A DNA stretch of 64,000 nucleotides. Origin: Actinomadura barringtoniae (GTDB taxonomy: Bacteria > Actinomycetota > Actinomycetes > Streptosporangiales > Streptosporangiaceae). The position numbers and the translations under genes were made by a program. The DNA is taken from assembly GCF_017573505.1 (NCBI RefSeq), contig NZ_JAGEOJ010000008.1, positions 372,001-436,000 of the forward strand, given 5' to 3'. The notes beneath the pieces were generated by a model. That model was not told the DNA's origin. It did not search any database and worked only from the letters and a program-made list of their open reading frames with translations. Positions 29,025 to 37,266 of the stretch are shown in pieces; position 1 is the first letter of the stretch; every line of letters begins with the position of its first letter.

Positions 29025-29519
29025 TCAACTGGAGGTCTCGGCGGGGACCAGGGTCTTGCGCATGTGGACGAGGGTGAGGTGGGCGGCCACGCGTTCGCGG
29101 TGGGTCTCGCTGTAGCCGAGCTTGCGGTAGAGGCGCAGGTTGTCCTCGCTGAGGTGGCCGGTGAACAGGACGACCGCCTCGGCTCGGCCCGCGACCTCCT
29201 TCTCCAGGGCCTCCATGAGGGCGCGCGCGATGCCCCGGCCCTGCATGTCGGGGACCACGACGAGCCGGCCGATCAGGCACGTGTGGTCGCTGAACTGTGC
29301 GCGAACGGCACCGACCAGACGGGCGCCGAGCATCGCCTTGAGGACCACCGCGTCGCCGCTCAGCACCTTGTGGAGCTGTTCGTAGGACTCGACGAGCGGC
29401 GGGATGAACGGGTCGCCGTAGAGCTGCGCCTCGCTCACGTACGCGGCACGTTGCGCGGTCAGGATCTCACCCGCGTCATCGACGCCCGCGGGCTCGATCC
29501 CGACTTCCTCGGTGCTCAT
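29025..29519 (-). CDS. GNAT-family N-acetyltransferase
   Basis: 164 residues. The acetyl-CoA binding motif RLVVVPDMQGRGIARALM and the C-terminal LYRKLGY are typical of GNAT enzymes; the substrate cannot be told. There is no SD before the ATG at 29519, but a TAGGGT box fits leaderless transcription. A hairpin separates it from the upstream EEP gene. Confidence 0.9.
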   Translation of the reverse strand: MSTEEVGIEPAGVDDAGEILTAQRAAYVSEAQLYGDPFIPPLVESYEQLHKVLSGDAVVLKAMLGARLVGAVRAQFSDHTCLIGRLVVVPDMQGRGIARALMEALEKEVAGRAEAVVLFTGHLSEDNLRLYRKLGYSETHRERVAAHLTLVHMRKTLVPAETSS

Positions 29520-29521
29520 AG

Positions 29522-29555
29522 GGAGACCCTAGCGGCGCATGCGCCAGGGGTCTCC
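29522..29555. terminator. hairpin after EEP gene, before GNAT gene
   Basis: GGAGACCC / GGGTCTCC arms with an inner self-complementary GGCGCATGCGCC core. It begins right at the EEP stop codon and overlaps the -10 box of the GNAT gene, so it may both end one transcript and affect the next. Confidence 0.65.
29526..29531 (-). promoter_or_regulatory. leaderless -10 box of the GNAT gene
   Basis: TAGGGT on the minus strand, -12 to -7 relative to the A of the ATG at 29519. Confidence 0.45.
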
Positions 29556-31508
29556 TCAGCGCCCTATACGGACGGTCACCGCGACCGGATAGTGATCCGA
29601 CGCCGCGGACCGGGTCACCGCGTAGTCGGAGAACATCACGTCGTCCGTACCGAAGATCCAGTCGGTCCGCTTGCCGTCCGGGGTGGTGTGCGAGGGATCG
29701 CCCATGGCGCCGTCGCGCAGGTCTCCCCCGTCGGTGAGGCGGCTGATCGCGGCGCTGCCCGGCTCGTCGTTCATGTCGCCGCCGATGACCGTACGGGGCG
29801 CGCCGGCCCAGGCCCGCAGCAGCGTCGCGGCCTCGCGGGTGCGCTCGTCGCCGGAGTCCGCCCCGCCCTCCAGGTGGGTCGACCAGGCGGTGAGGGTGGT
29901 GTCGCCGACGCCGAGCCGCGCCCAGACGTAGCCGCGGATCTGGGACCAGTCGTTCTCGGCCATCCGGCCGGTGCCCGAGCTCTTCACCGGCAGGCTGGTG
30001 AGGATCGCGTTGCCGAACTGGCCGTCGGCGGCCGGACCCCACAGCAGCTTCATGCCGAGGCGGCGCGACAGCCACACGCCGACGTCGGTGGTGCCCGACA
30101 GCAGCGAGCCGCGGCTGGCCTCCTGGAGGAGGACGACGTCGGCCTTCTGCGCCTTGATCGCGCGGGCGACGCCCTCGGGGTCGAGGTGGCCGTCCTGGTT
30201 GACCGCGTCGTGGATGTTGTACGTCACGACCCGCACCTGGCCGCCCGCCGTCGAGGCGCGGGCCTCGCCCTTGGGGGTGGCCACGGTGAAGATCGCCGTG
30301 CCGAGCAGGAGCGCGATCGCGGCGGCACCGGCCGTCACGGCGCGCAGCGGCGCACGGGCGGGGAGGGGGCCGCCGCGGGCGGCGGCGATCGCGGCCAGGC
30401 CGCCGAGCAGGATCCCGGCCAGGCCAGGCAGCACGTTGTTGGGCATCGGCAGCGGGGTGATGGCGCTGACCTGGTACGGAACGAGGATCAGGGCGATCAG
30501 CAGGCCGCCGGCCGCCGCGCCCACGTCGATCCGCCAGACCGGGCCGCCCTGGCCCGCGCGGCGCAGCGGCGCGCGGCAGGCCACGGCCAGCAGCCAGGCC
30601 GACAGCACCTGGCCGACGATCACGATGGGCACGACCTCGATGCCGGTCATGGCGTACGTTCCGGCGATCGCCCCGGCGCCGACGCCGAGCAGCGTTCCGC
30701 CGAGCACGCAGACGCCGCCGGGCACGGCCCGTACGGCCAGGCCCGAGGCCAGGAACGCCAGCGCCAGGCCCTGGCCGACCACGATCGCGATGTGCGCGCC
30801 GACGAGCGACTGCCACCCGGACGACGCGACGAAGGCGGGGCTGGAGAAGACCAGCACCTGCAGGGCGAGGAACGGCCCCATCCCGGCGGCGCCCAGCGCG
30901 TCCCGCCACGAGATCCCGGGCGCCTTCACCGGGCCCGAGGCCAGCTCACGGTAGAGCGCGGCGGCGCCCAGGCCGACGAAGCCCAGGCACGCCAGCCACG
31001 GCCCGATCCCCGACCGCCACACCGGGTCCCAGGTGGCGAACATCATCCGTACGGCCGTGTCGATCGCCAGGCCCGCGACGGCCGCCGTGGCGAACCCGAC
31101 GCCCGACAGGCCGCGCGCGCCCTCGTACAGCGCGGCGATCGCGATCATGCCGATGGCGGCGCCGAGGAACGCCAGCCAGACCTGCGGGCCGAGCGCCTGC
31201 GCCACCAGCCGTACCGCGAACAGCCCGGCGACGCCGACCAGCAGCAGGCCGCGCGGACCGGCCACGCGCCGGATCACCGGGCTGAGGAAGCCCGCGAGGA
31301 AGACGACCGTGACGAGGGCCGCGGCCGAGGCGGTCCCGGCGTCGTCGCCGAAGTGGTCGAGCTGGGGCAGCGCGAAGCGCAGGGTCTGCGCGAGCACCGC
31401 GACCGTGGTCGCGATGAGGGCGAGCCGCGCCGGACCCTGGGGGACGATCGACGGACCGGCCGGCTCGGCCGGTCCTGCGTGCCTGGTGCCTAGGTCTGTG
31501 CTGGCCAA
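29556..31508 (-). CDS. multi-pass membrane protein with C-terminal endonuclease/exonuclease/phosphatase domain
   Basis: 650 residues. About a dozen membrane helices occupy the first 420 residues; the last 220 form an EEP domain with the expected catalytic series VTYNIHDA, LLQEAS, GNAILTSLP, GGDMNDEP, DWIFGTDD and SDHYPVAV. The catalytic domain should face outside or be membrane-associated, acting on a phosphodiester or phospholipid substrate; a nuclease or sphingomyelinase-like role are alternatives. The start is the TTG at 31508, with CGGGAG about 11 bases upstream; a GTG 21 codons later is possible. Confidence 0.8.
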   Translation of the reverse strand: MASTDLGTRHAGPAEPAGPSIVPQGPARLALIATTVAVLAQTLRFALPQLDHFGDDAGTASAAALVTVVFLAGFLSPVIRRVAGPRGLLLVGVAGLFAVRLVAQALGPQVWLAFLGAAIGMIAIAALYEGARGLSGVGFATAAVAGLAIDTAVRMMFATWDPVWRSGIGPWLACLGFVGLGAAALYRELASGPVKAPGISWRDALGAAGMGPFLALQVLVFSSPAFVASSGWQSLVGAHIAIVVGQGLALAFLASGLAVRAVPGGVCVLGGTLLGVGAGAIAGTYAMTGIEVVPIVIVGQVLSAWLLAVACRAPLRRAGQGGPVWRIDVGAAAGGLLIALILVPYQVSAITPLPMPNNVLPGLAGILLGGLAAIAAARGGPLPARAPLRAVTAGAAAIALLLGTAIFTVATPKGEARASTAGGQVRVVTYNIHDAVNQDGHLDPEGVARAIKAQKADVVLLQEASRGSLLSGTTDVGVWLSRRLGMKLLWGPAADGQFGNAILTSLPVKSSGTGRMAENDWSQIRGYVWARLGVGDTTLTAWSTHLEGGADSGDERTREAATLLRAWAGAPRTVIGGDMNDEPGSAAISRLTDGGDLRDGAMGDPSHTTPDGKRTDWIFGTDDVMFSDYAVTRSAASDHYPVAVTVRIGR

Positions 31509-31879
31509 TTGAACCGTTGCTCCCGGGGGCTGTGCTTGCTAGTGCAGTACCCGAAGTCCCGTGTCGCTGGGGCGGTACTCGGGGGCCCGCGCCCGGGACG
31601 CCTGCGGTGAGGGCCCCGTGCTGGTGGTGCCGTGCGGGGTGGTGATCGAGGGGGTTGCGGACTGAGGGGTGGCCGATGAGGGGGTCGAAGGCGACGGGCC
31701 CGGACAAGGTCGGGCGAACGCGTCGCAGCGAGCGTACCGAGGTCCGGTGCCCGATTTGGGACCGACACCCGAAGACGGCGCGGCGGCCCGGGAAAACGAT
31801 CACGGCCGGAGGGGGTCCCTGGGGACCGCCTCCGGCCGTGATCTCACGTCACCGGTCGCCGGCTCTCACCGGCGGGTGC
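31509..31879. other. intergenic region downstream of rpsA
   Basis: 370 bp. It contains the strong rpsA terminator at 31798-31843; the rest (31509-31797) shows no gene, RNA or array that I can support. Confidence 0.6.
31798..31843 (-). terminator. intrinsic terminator of rpsA
   Basis: Perfect 15-bp stem (GATCACGGCCGGAGG and its complement) with a loop that can pair further (GGTCCC/GGGACC); on the minus strand it is followed by GTTTTCCC. Confidence 0.9.
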
Positions 31880-33373
31880 TCACTGACCGCCGGAGAGCTT
31901 CTCCCGGAGCGCCGCGAGAGCCTCGTCGGTGGCGAGGGCGCCACCGGTGGTCTCGGCCTCGCCGCCGCCCGAGTAGGACGTCTCGCCGCCTCCGCCGCCG
32001 ACCGAGGTGGTCCCGCCGGTGGCCTCGGCCTCAGCCTCGGCCTTGCGGGCGTCCTCGATCTGCTTGCGGTGAGCGTCGAACCGCGAGCGGGCCTCGGCGT
32101 ACTGCCGCTCCCAGGTCTCGCGCTGCTCGTCGAAGCCCTCGAGCCACTCGCCGGTGTCGGCGTCGAAGCCCTCGGGGTACTTGTAGTTGCCGCCCTCGTC
32201 GTACTCGGCCGGCATGCCGTACAGGGTCGGGTCGAAGTCCTCGTCCTCGATCCCCGCGGCACCCTCGTTCGCCTGCTTGAGCGACAGGGAGATCCGGCGC
32301 CGGTCGAGGTCGATGTCGATGATCTTCACGAAGATCTCGTCGCCGACCTGGACGACCTGCTCGGGGATCTCCACGTGGCGCTCGGCCAGCTCGGAGATGT
32401 GCACCAGGCCCTCGATGCCCTCCTCGACGCGGACGAACGCGCCGAACGGCACCAGCTTGGTGACGCGGCCCGGAACGACCTGGCCGATCTGGTGGGTGCG
32501 GGCGAACTGCTGCCACGGGTCTTCCTGGGTCGCCTTGAGCGACAGGGAGACGCGCTCGCGCTCCATGTCGACGTCCAGGACCTCGACCGTGACCTCCTGG
32601 CCGACCTCGACCACCTCGGACGGGTGGTCGATGTGCTTCCAGGACAGCTCGGACACGTGCACCAGACCGTCGACGCCGCCGAGGTCCACGAACGCACCGA
32701 AGTTGACGATCGAGGAGACGACGCCCTTGCGGACCTGGCCCTTCTGCAGCGTGTTGAGGAAGGTCTGACGGACCTCGCTCTGCGTCTGCTCCAGCCAGGC
32801 ACGGCGGGACAGGACCACGTTGTTGCGGTTCTTGTCCAGCTCGATGATCTTGGCCTCGAGCTCGCGGCCGACGTACGGCTGCAGGTCCCGGACCCGGCGC
32901 ATCTCGACCAGCGAGGCGGGCAGGAAGCCGCGAAGACCGATGTCGAGAATGAGGCCGCCCTTGACGACCTCGATGACGGTACCGGTGACGATCCCGTCCT
33001 CGTCCTTGATCTTCTCGATCGTGCCCCAGGCGCGCTCGTACTGAGCGCGCTTCTTGGACAGGATCAGGCGGCCTTCCTTGTCCTCCTTCTGGAGGACCAG
33101 GGCCTCGACGTGATCGCCGACCGACACGACCTCGTTCGGGTCGACGTCGTGCTTGATGGACAGCTCACGCGAGGGAATGACGCCCTCGGTCTTGTAGCCG
33201 ATGTCGAGGAGGACCTCGTCACGATCGACCTTGACGACGGTGCCTTCGACAATGTCGCCGTCGTTGAAGTACTTGATGGTCTCATCGATTGCTGCGAGGA
33301 AGGCTTCCTCGGAACCGATGTCGTTGACCGCTACCTGCGGGGTGGTCGAGGTGGCCTCGGTGCTGCTCGTCAT
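31880..33373 (-). CDS. rpsA: 30S ribosomal protein S1
   Basis: 497 residues. Four S1 RNA-binding domains (about 37-106, 124-190, 211-279, 296-366) with typical ends such as RLILSKKRAQYERAW and RISLSLKQANEG, then the acidic, Gly/Glu-rich actinobacterial C-terminal tail. S1 helps unstructured mRNAs dock on the 30S subunit. The ATG at 33373 has GGAG 10 bases upstream; the in-frame ATG at 33400 has no SD. A TTGACA sequence lies at 33413-33408 on the minus strand but no well-spaced -10 is obvious. The 3' end shows repeated GGTGA motifs past the stop. Confidence 0.97.
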   Translation of the reverse strand: MTSSTEATSTTPQVAVNDIGSEEAFLAAIDETIKYFNDGDIVEGTVVKVDRDEVLLDIGYKTEGVIPSRELSIKHDVDPNEVVSVGDHVEALVLQKEDKEGRLILSKKRAQYERAWGTIEKIKDEDGIVTGTVIEVVKGGLILDIGLRGFLPASLVEMRRVRDLQPYVGRELEAKIIELDKNRNNVVLSRRAWLEQTQSEVRQTFLNTLQKGQVRKGVVSSIVNFGAFVDLGGVDGLVHVSELSWKHIDHPSEVVEVGQEVTVEVLDVDMERERVSLSLKATQEDPWQQFARTHQIGQVVPGRVTKLVPFGAFVRVEEGIEGLVHISELAERHVEIPEQVVQVGDEIFVKIIDIDLDRRRISLSLKQANEGAAGIEDEDFDPTLYGMPAEYDEGGNYKYPEGFDADTGEWLEGFDEQRETWERQYAEARSRFDAHRKQIEDARKAEAEAEATGGTTSVGGGGGETSYSGGGEAETTGGALATDEALAALREKLSGGQ

Positions 33374-33612
33374 GTGTCGGCTGGCTCCGGATACGGACAT
33401 GCGTAGGTGTCAAGAACGCGATGAGGGCCTTCCGCCCTGCCGAGGACCCGGGCGCGGACGAACCGCGCCAGTGAAAACCGAACCGATGTCGACGACCTGA
33501 CCGAGCGCGAGCCTGCTCCGTCTGAAGCGCGCGCAAGCCCACAGCGCAGCGATCAGGATATGGGACGAGACCCGTGGGGTCAATCGGAGGGAGCCGCTTG
33601 GGCCCCCTTCCC

Positions 33613-34743
33613 TTAGTAAGTACGCCCGTACTGCCGATAGTCCTTGGCCAGGCTCTTCTCGCCGGCGGCCGGGAAGCTGATGGTATTCGGGTCTCCGTCG
33701 CTGGTGAAGCGGTCGCCGGGGTGCTTGTCCAGCCAGTCCAGCCAGGCCGTCGAGCAGTACAGCTTGCAGTCGTTCTCCTTGATCTTGCCCTCGGACCGCA
33801 CCCGGAGGATGGCGAAACGGTCGAAGTCCTTGCTGAACGGCGATTCTGAGGGCTTCCACCCGGCCAGGAAGATTCCTCTGAAGTCGTACTCGCCGTCCTT
33901 GCTCTCGGCCCAGGACCGCTTCTTCGGCGCCGCGCCGAACGGGTAGGCGAACGTCGTCGTGTGCGCCCCGGTCAGCGACACGATCTTGCTCTCCATGCCG
34001 CCGATCTCCTTCTGGACCGCGTCCTTGCTCATCCGGGAGAGATCGGGATGGGTGACCGTGTGGTTGCCGACCTCGAACCCGTGCTGGATCAGCCACTTCA
34101 GCCCGGCCGACTCCTGCGGGCCGAGCAGGAACAGGTCCTTGTTCAGGTAGAACGTGGCGACCGGCCGGAACCCGGGGTTCTGCTTGGCCACGTCCAGGAT
34201 GATCGACACCGCCGTGTCCGGCTTGGGGTTGCCCTGGGCGTCCAGCCCGAAGTGCCCCGGCGTGCTGTCGTCGAAGGTGAGCACGACCGGGTGCTTGCCC
34301 GCCGGCACGTCGATCCGCCCGCTGACGAACTCGGCCGCCGTGATGGGCATGTAGCCCTCCTTGGCCAGCCGGGTCAGCTCGTCGTGCAGCTCCTTGGTCG
34401 AACGGTCCAGGGACGCCTCGGGCTTCTTCATGATCCGGTGGTACATGAGCACCGGCACCTCACCGAGCTCGTTCGCCTTGGCCGCCACCGCCGCCGGGGT
34501 CGCCGCCGCCAGCTTCGCCGGCGGAGTGGGGGACGCCGACGCGCTGGGTGAGGCCGAGGCCTTCCCGCTCCCCGACGCGCTCGGACTCGGTCCCGGCGCG
34601 GTCGGCGGCGCCGTCCGCGTGGCCGCCCCGGCCGCACGAGCCTTGGTCGCCTGCTCCTTGTGACGGTCGGGCCCGGGCAGCGTCAACCCGAGCACCACCG
34701 CGCAAACGATCAGGGCAGCGGCGAGCTTGTGGAGGATAGGCAC
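33613..34743 (-). CDS. membrane-anchored or secreted polysaccharide deacetylase
   Basis: 376 residues from the GTG at 34743. An N-terminal hydrophobic helix is followed by a Ser/Ala/Pro/Gly linker of about 60 residues and a NodB domain: PVLMYHRI, TFDDS (156-160, catalytic Asp and metal Asp) and HTVTHPDL (metal-binding His pair), then TFAYPFGA. It likely removes acetyl groups from cell-wall glycans. The start is uncertain: GTG 34770 and ATG 34833 are in frame; 34743 has GGGAGG close by and puts the helix at the N-terminus. Confidence 0.88.
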   Translation of the reverse strand: MPILHKLAAALIVCAVVLGLTLPGPDRHKEQATKARAAGAATRTAPPTAPGPSPSASGSGKASASPSASASPTPPAKLAAATPAAVAAKANELGEVPVLMYHRIMKKPEASLDRSTKELHDELTRLAKEGYMPITAAEFVSGRIDVPAGKHPVVLTFDDSTPGHFGLDAQGNPKPDTAVSIILDVAKQNPGFRPVATFYLNKDLFLLGPQESAGLKWLIQHGFEVGNHTVTHPDLSRMSKDAVQKEIGGMESKIVSLTGAHTTTFAYPFGAAPKKRSWAESKDGEYDFRGIFLAGWKPSESPFSKDFDRFAILRVRSEGKIKENDCKLYCSTAWLDWLDKHPGDRFTSDGDPNTISFPAAGEKSLAKDYRQYGRTY

Positions 34744-34837
34744 GAGCCTCCCGTCGATCGTCTCGGACACGACCAGAGCCCCCAAGCCTAGGCCCCACAG
34801 GCCTTTGCTCGACAGATGACGCCCGGTGTCCATTCCC

Positions 34838-34948
34838 CCAACGAACGACTGCGTCCTCCCAACGGCCCCGCTCCCCCAACGGCCCCGCTCCCCCAACGAT
34901 CTCGCTCCCCCAACGGCCCGGCTCCTCCAACGAACGACTTCGCCCACC
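34838..34948. repeat. 17-bp tandem array flanked by a direct repeat
   Basis: Four 17-bp units AACGGCCCCGCTCCCCC (34861, 34878, 34895, 34912) bounded on both sides by CCAACGAACGACT (34838 and 34927). It lies between the divergent deacetylase and DUF4132 genes. Confidence 0.85.
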
Positions 34949-34980
34949 AAGGCCGGGCCCGTCCGGAAGGATCATCGGCA

Positions 34981-36128
34981 TGACCGAACTCCCCGACTGG
35001 GTGCCCGAGGCCGACGGAGACTGGGTGAAGGCGTTCCGCGAGCGCCTCCGCGACCTCCCGCCGGAGCTGGACGAGCTGGGACGCCACCTCGCGGCCGTGA
35101 ACGACCACCTCGACGATCGCCGCAAGCTCAAGCCGGCCTGGGCCAAGCGGACCGCCGTCCTGCTCTCCTCCCCCGGCGCGCCGGGGTTCGTCCTCGACGC
35201 GCTGCGCCTGCTGGCGAACGGCTCGCTCGACCGTCAGGCGGGCAGGCAGAGCAACGCCATCGCCATCGGCATCGCGATGGCCGCCGGGCAGACCGGCGAC
35301 CCGGCCGCCGTACCGGACCTGATCACGGTCGCCCGCGTGTCGGCGGCGATCCCCGGCGAGGGCTCCCAGCTCCGCAACGACGCCCTCGCCGTCGCCGCGT
35401 TCTACGGACTCGCCGACCTGAACCACCAGGCGGCGCTGGACGGGTTGTGGCTGCTCTACCGGCTGATCGACTACGTCGTCCTGCGCGAGGACCGGCTGGC
35501 GCCCGTGATGCGGGAGGCGGCCACCCGCATGGGGGTGCCCGAGGAGGTCCAGCAGGAACGGGCCGTACCCGCCCACGGCCTCCTCCTGCCCGACCGGACC
35601 GGCACGTTCGGCCCGGACGACCAGCGCACGATCTCCGGCAAGACGCCGTTCCGGGCCGAACTCACGGTCGAGGACGCCCACACGGTCGCGCTCACCTGGA
35701 TCGACGACGAGGATGTCCGCAAGCGCACGGCACACCCGTTCGCCACCCCGCGCGGCTTCAAGAAGCGGTACGGCAGCACCGGCATCGAGGGCGCACAGCG
35801 GCACGCCAAGCGCGTTGTCGACACCCTCCGCACCGAACGCATCCGCATACGGGACCTCGACGAGGCCCGGGTCTGGACGTTCGACGACTGGGCGCACTAC
35901 TACCGCGACCACCCCATCACCGGCGCCGTCACCGCCGGGCTCATCTGGGAGTTCGAGACCGACGGCACCTGGACCGCGGCCCTCCCCGCCGACTCCGCCC
36001 CCTCCGGCAAGGAGCGGGTCCGCCTCTGGCGCGCCTCCCGGGCCAAGCCCGCCGAGGTCCAGGCCTGGCGCGACCGCCTAGCCGGTTCACGCCAACCCTT
36101 CGACCAGTTCGAGCAGTTCGAGCAGTAA
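34981..36128 (+). CDS. DUF4132-family protein, apparently C-terminally truncated
   Basis: 382 residues. The second half matches DUF4132: FRAELTVEDAHTVALTWIDDE, RVWTFDDWAHYYRDHPI, LIWEF, and VRLWRASRA followed by AEVQAWRDRLA. In full-length members a QPFxQ motif is followed by more than 100 further residues; here the frame stops right at RQPFDQFEQFEQ, exactly where a 9-bp/16-bp tandem repeat appears, so the end seems to have been lost. ATG 34981 follows AAGGATCATCGGC. Function unknown; DUF4132 is linked to MolR-like regulators. Confidence 0.65.
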
Positions 36129-36146
36129 AGAATTCGAGCAATAAGA
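36105..36146. repeat. 9-bp and 16-bp repeats at the DUF4132 stop
   Basis: TTCGASCAG three times inside the CDS end, then the 16-bp unit TTCGAGCAGTAAAGAA followed by TTCGAGCAATAAGAAA. The stop codon TAA is duplicated together with its context. Confidence 0.85.
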
Positions 36147-36148
36147 AA

Positions 36149-36174
36149 AGGCCCGGAGCGAAAGCTCCGGGCCT
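36149..36174. terminator. bidirectional terminator hairpin
   Basis: AGGCCCGGAGC-GAAA-GCTCCGGGCCT, 11-bp perfect stem with a tetraloop. On the minus strand it is followed by TTTTCTTATT, giving a strong terminator for the CAP gene; it also faces the DUF4132 gene. Confidence 0.92.
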
Positions 36175-36185
36175 ACCTCACTCGC

Positions 36186-36767
36186 TTACTTGAAGCCGAA
36201 GTCCTGCGTCCACATGGGCCCGTAGCCGCCGAAGTGCACGCCGACGCCGAGCGCCTTCAGCCGGCAGTTGAGGATGTTCGCCCGGTGGCCCGGGCTCTTC
36301 ATCCAGCCGACCATCACGGCCTTCGCGCTCTGGTAACCCATCGCGATGTTCTCCGCGCCCACCGAGTACGGGTAACCGGCCCGCTTCATCCGCGTCCACG
36401 GCGACGTGCCGTTCTGCGAGTTGTGCGAGAAGTAGTGGTGCTTGCTCATGTCGTCGGAGTGCCGCCGCGCCGCGATCGTCAGCGTCGGCGCCAGCCGCAG
36501 CGCCTTGCACCCGTGCGCGCGCCGCTGCTTGTTGGTGATGTCGAACACGGCCTTCTCCGCGGCGAGCACCTTCTTCGGCACCTTGCCCTGCGCCGTCGCC
36601 TGCTCGCTCGCCTGTGCCGTGTCCGCGGCGGGCGCTCCCTGCACCGCCGCGACGCCGACACTCGCCTTCGGCCCGTCGTCGCCCGCGAACGCGTACACCG
36701 ACGCGCCGCCGATACCGACCACCGCGACCGTCGACGCGATCGCGACCTTCGTAGATCTTGCCGTCAT
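36186..36767 (-). CDS. secreted CAP (SCP/PR1-like) domain protein
   Basis: 193 residues from ATG 36767 (GGAGG 4-5 bases upstream). An N-terminal signal/anchor helix and an Ala/Gln-rich linker precede a CAP domain with LAPTLTIAARRHSDDM, HHYFSHNSQNGTSPW, AENIAMGYQSA and MVGWMKSPGHRANIL, including the conserved cavity His/Glu residues. CAP proteins are exported; roles range from lipid binding to proteolysis. The gene ends just before the strong terminator. Confidence 0.9.
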   Translation of the reverse strand: MTARSTKVAIASTVAVVGIGGASVYAFAGDDGPKASVGVAAVQGAPAADTAQASEQATAQGKVPKKVLAAEKAVFDITNKQRRAHGCKALRLAPTLTIAARRHSDDMSKHHYFSHNSQNGTSPWTRMKRAGYPYSVGAENIAMGYQSAKAVMVGWMKSPGHRANILNCRLKALGVGVHFGGYGPMWTQDFGFK

Positions 36768-36879
36768 GAAGCCTCCAGCGGGGGGATGCTGTCGGCCCTG
36801 GAGCCTAGAGGCAAAGATCGGCAATTGCGGACAACTTGGAGATATCGCCCACCATGCGCCGTCTGCGCACAAACGAAAA

Positions 36880-36908
36880 CCGGGCGCCCGGTCTACCCGG
36901 ACGCCCGG
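36880..36908 (-). terminator. hairpin downstream of coiled-coil gene
   Basis: CCGGGCG/CGCCCGG arms enclosing a 15-base loop, with GTTTTC following on the minus strand. Confidence 0.65.
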
Positions 36909-36930
36909 CCACCTCGGCCTTTCCCGCGGC

Positions 36931-37167
36931 CTACCCCTCGCCGCCCTTCGTCAGCAGGCCCACGACCAGATCGAACTTCGCATCGATCTTCTCGTCCAGC
37001 CGAGCAAACCCAGCCTCGAACTTCGCATCCATCTGCGTGAATCGCGCCTCGAACTGCTCGGTCTGCTTCTTCTGCGTGTCGCGGATCTCCTTGAGCGCGT
37101 CGTGAATATCCACGACCTCGTTCTCCTGTCGGTTCATCCTGCGGTTGATCTCTCGGGGGGTGGACAT
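36931..37167 (-). CDS. small coiled-coil protein
   Basis: 78 residues, almost entirely one amphipathic helix with heptads (IHDALKEIRDTQKKQTEQF, then ARFTQMDAKFEAGFARLDEK). It has an 11-residue period in which F..MD.KFE/ F..LDEKID repeats. The ATG at 37167 has AGGGGA 5 bases upstream and a terminator follows, both supporting a real gene. Function unknown. Confidence 0.7.
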   Translation of the reverse strand: MSTPREINRRMNRQENEVVDIHDALKEIRDTQKKQTEQFEARFTQMDAKFEAGFARLDEKIDAKFDLVVGLLTKGGEG

Positions 37168-37266
37168 GACTGTCCCCTCTCTCTCGCGCCGTTGCGATGG
37201 GAGAGGTCATGGGTGGTGCGTTTCTGTGGTCTGGCGCTCCTCGCCTTTGATCGCCCCTGGGGCGGA

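Noticed and set aside
28419..31493. 1024-codon plus-strand frame antisense to coaE, GNAT and EEP genes
   Set aside because: It is the shadow of three well-supported genes in high-GC DNA; composition is Arg/Gly/Asp-rich without domain features.
33613..34950. Start of the deacetylase at 34950
   Set aside because: The first 60 residues read through the 17-bp array and precede the membrane anchor with no homology; later GTG starts are more likely.
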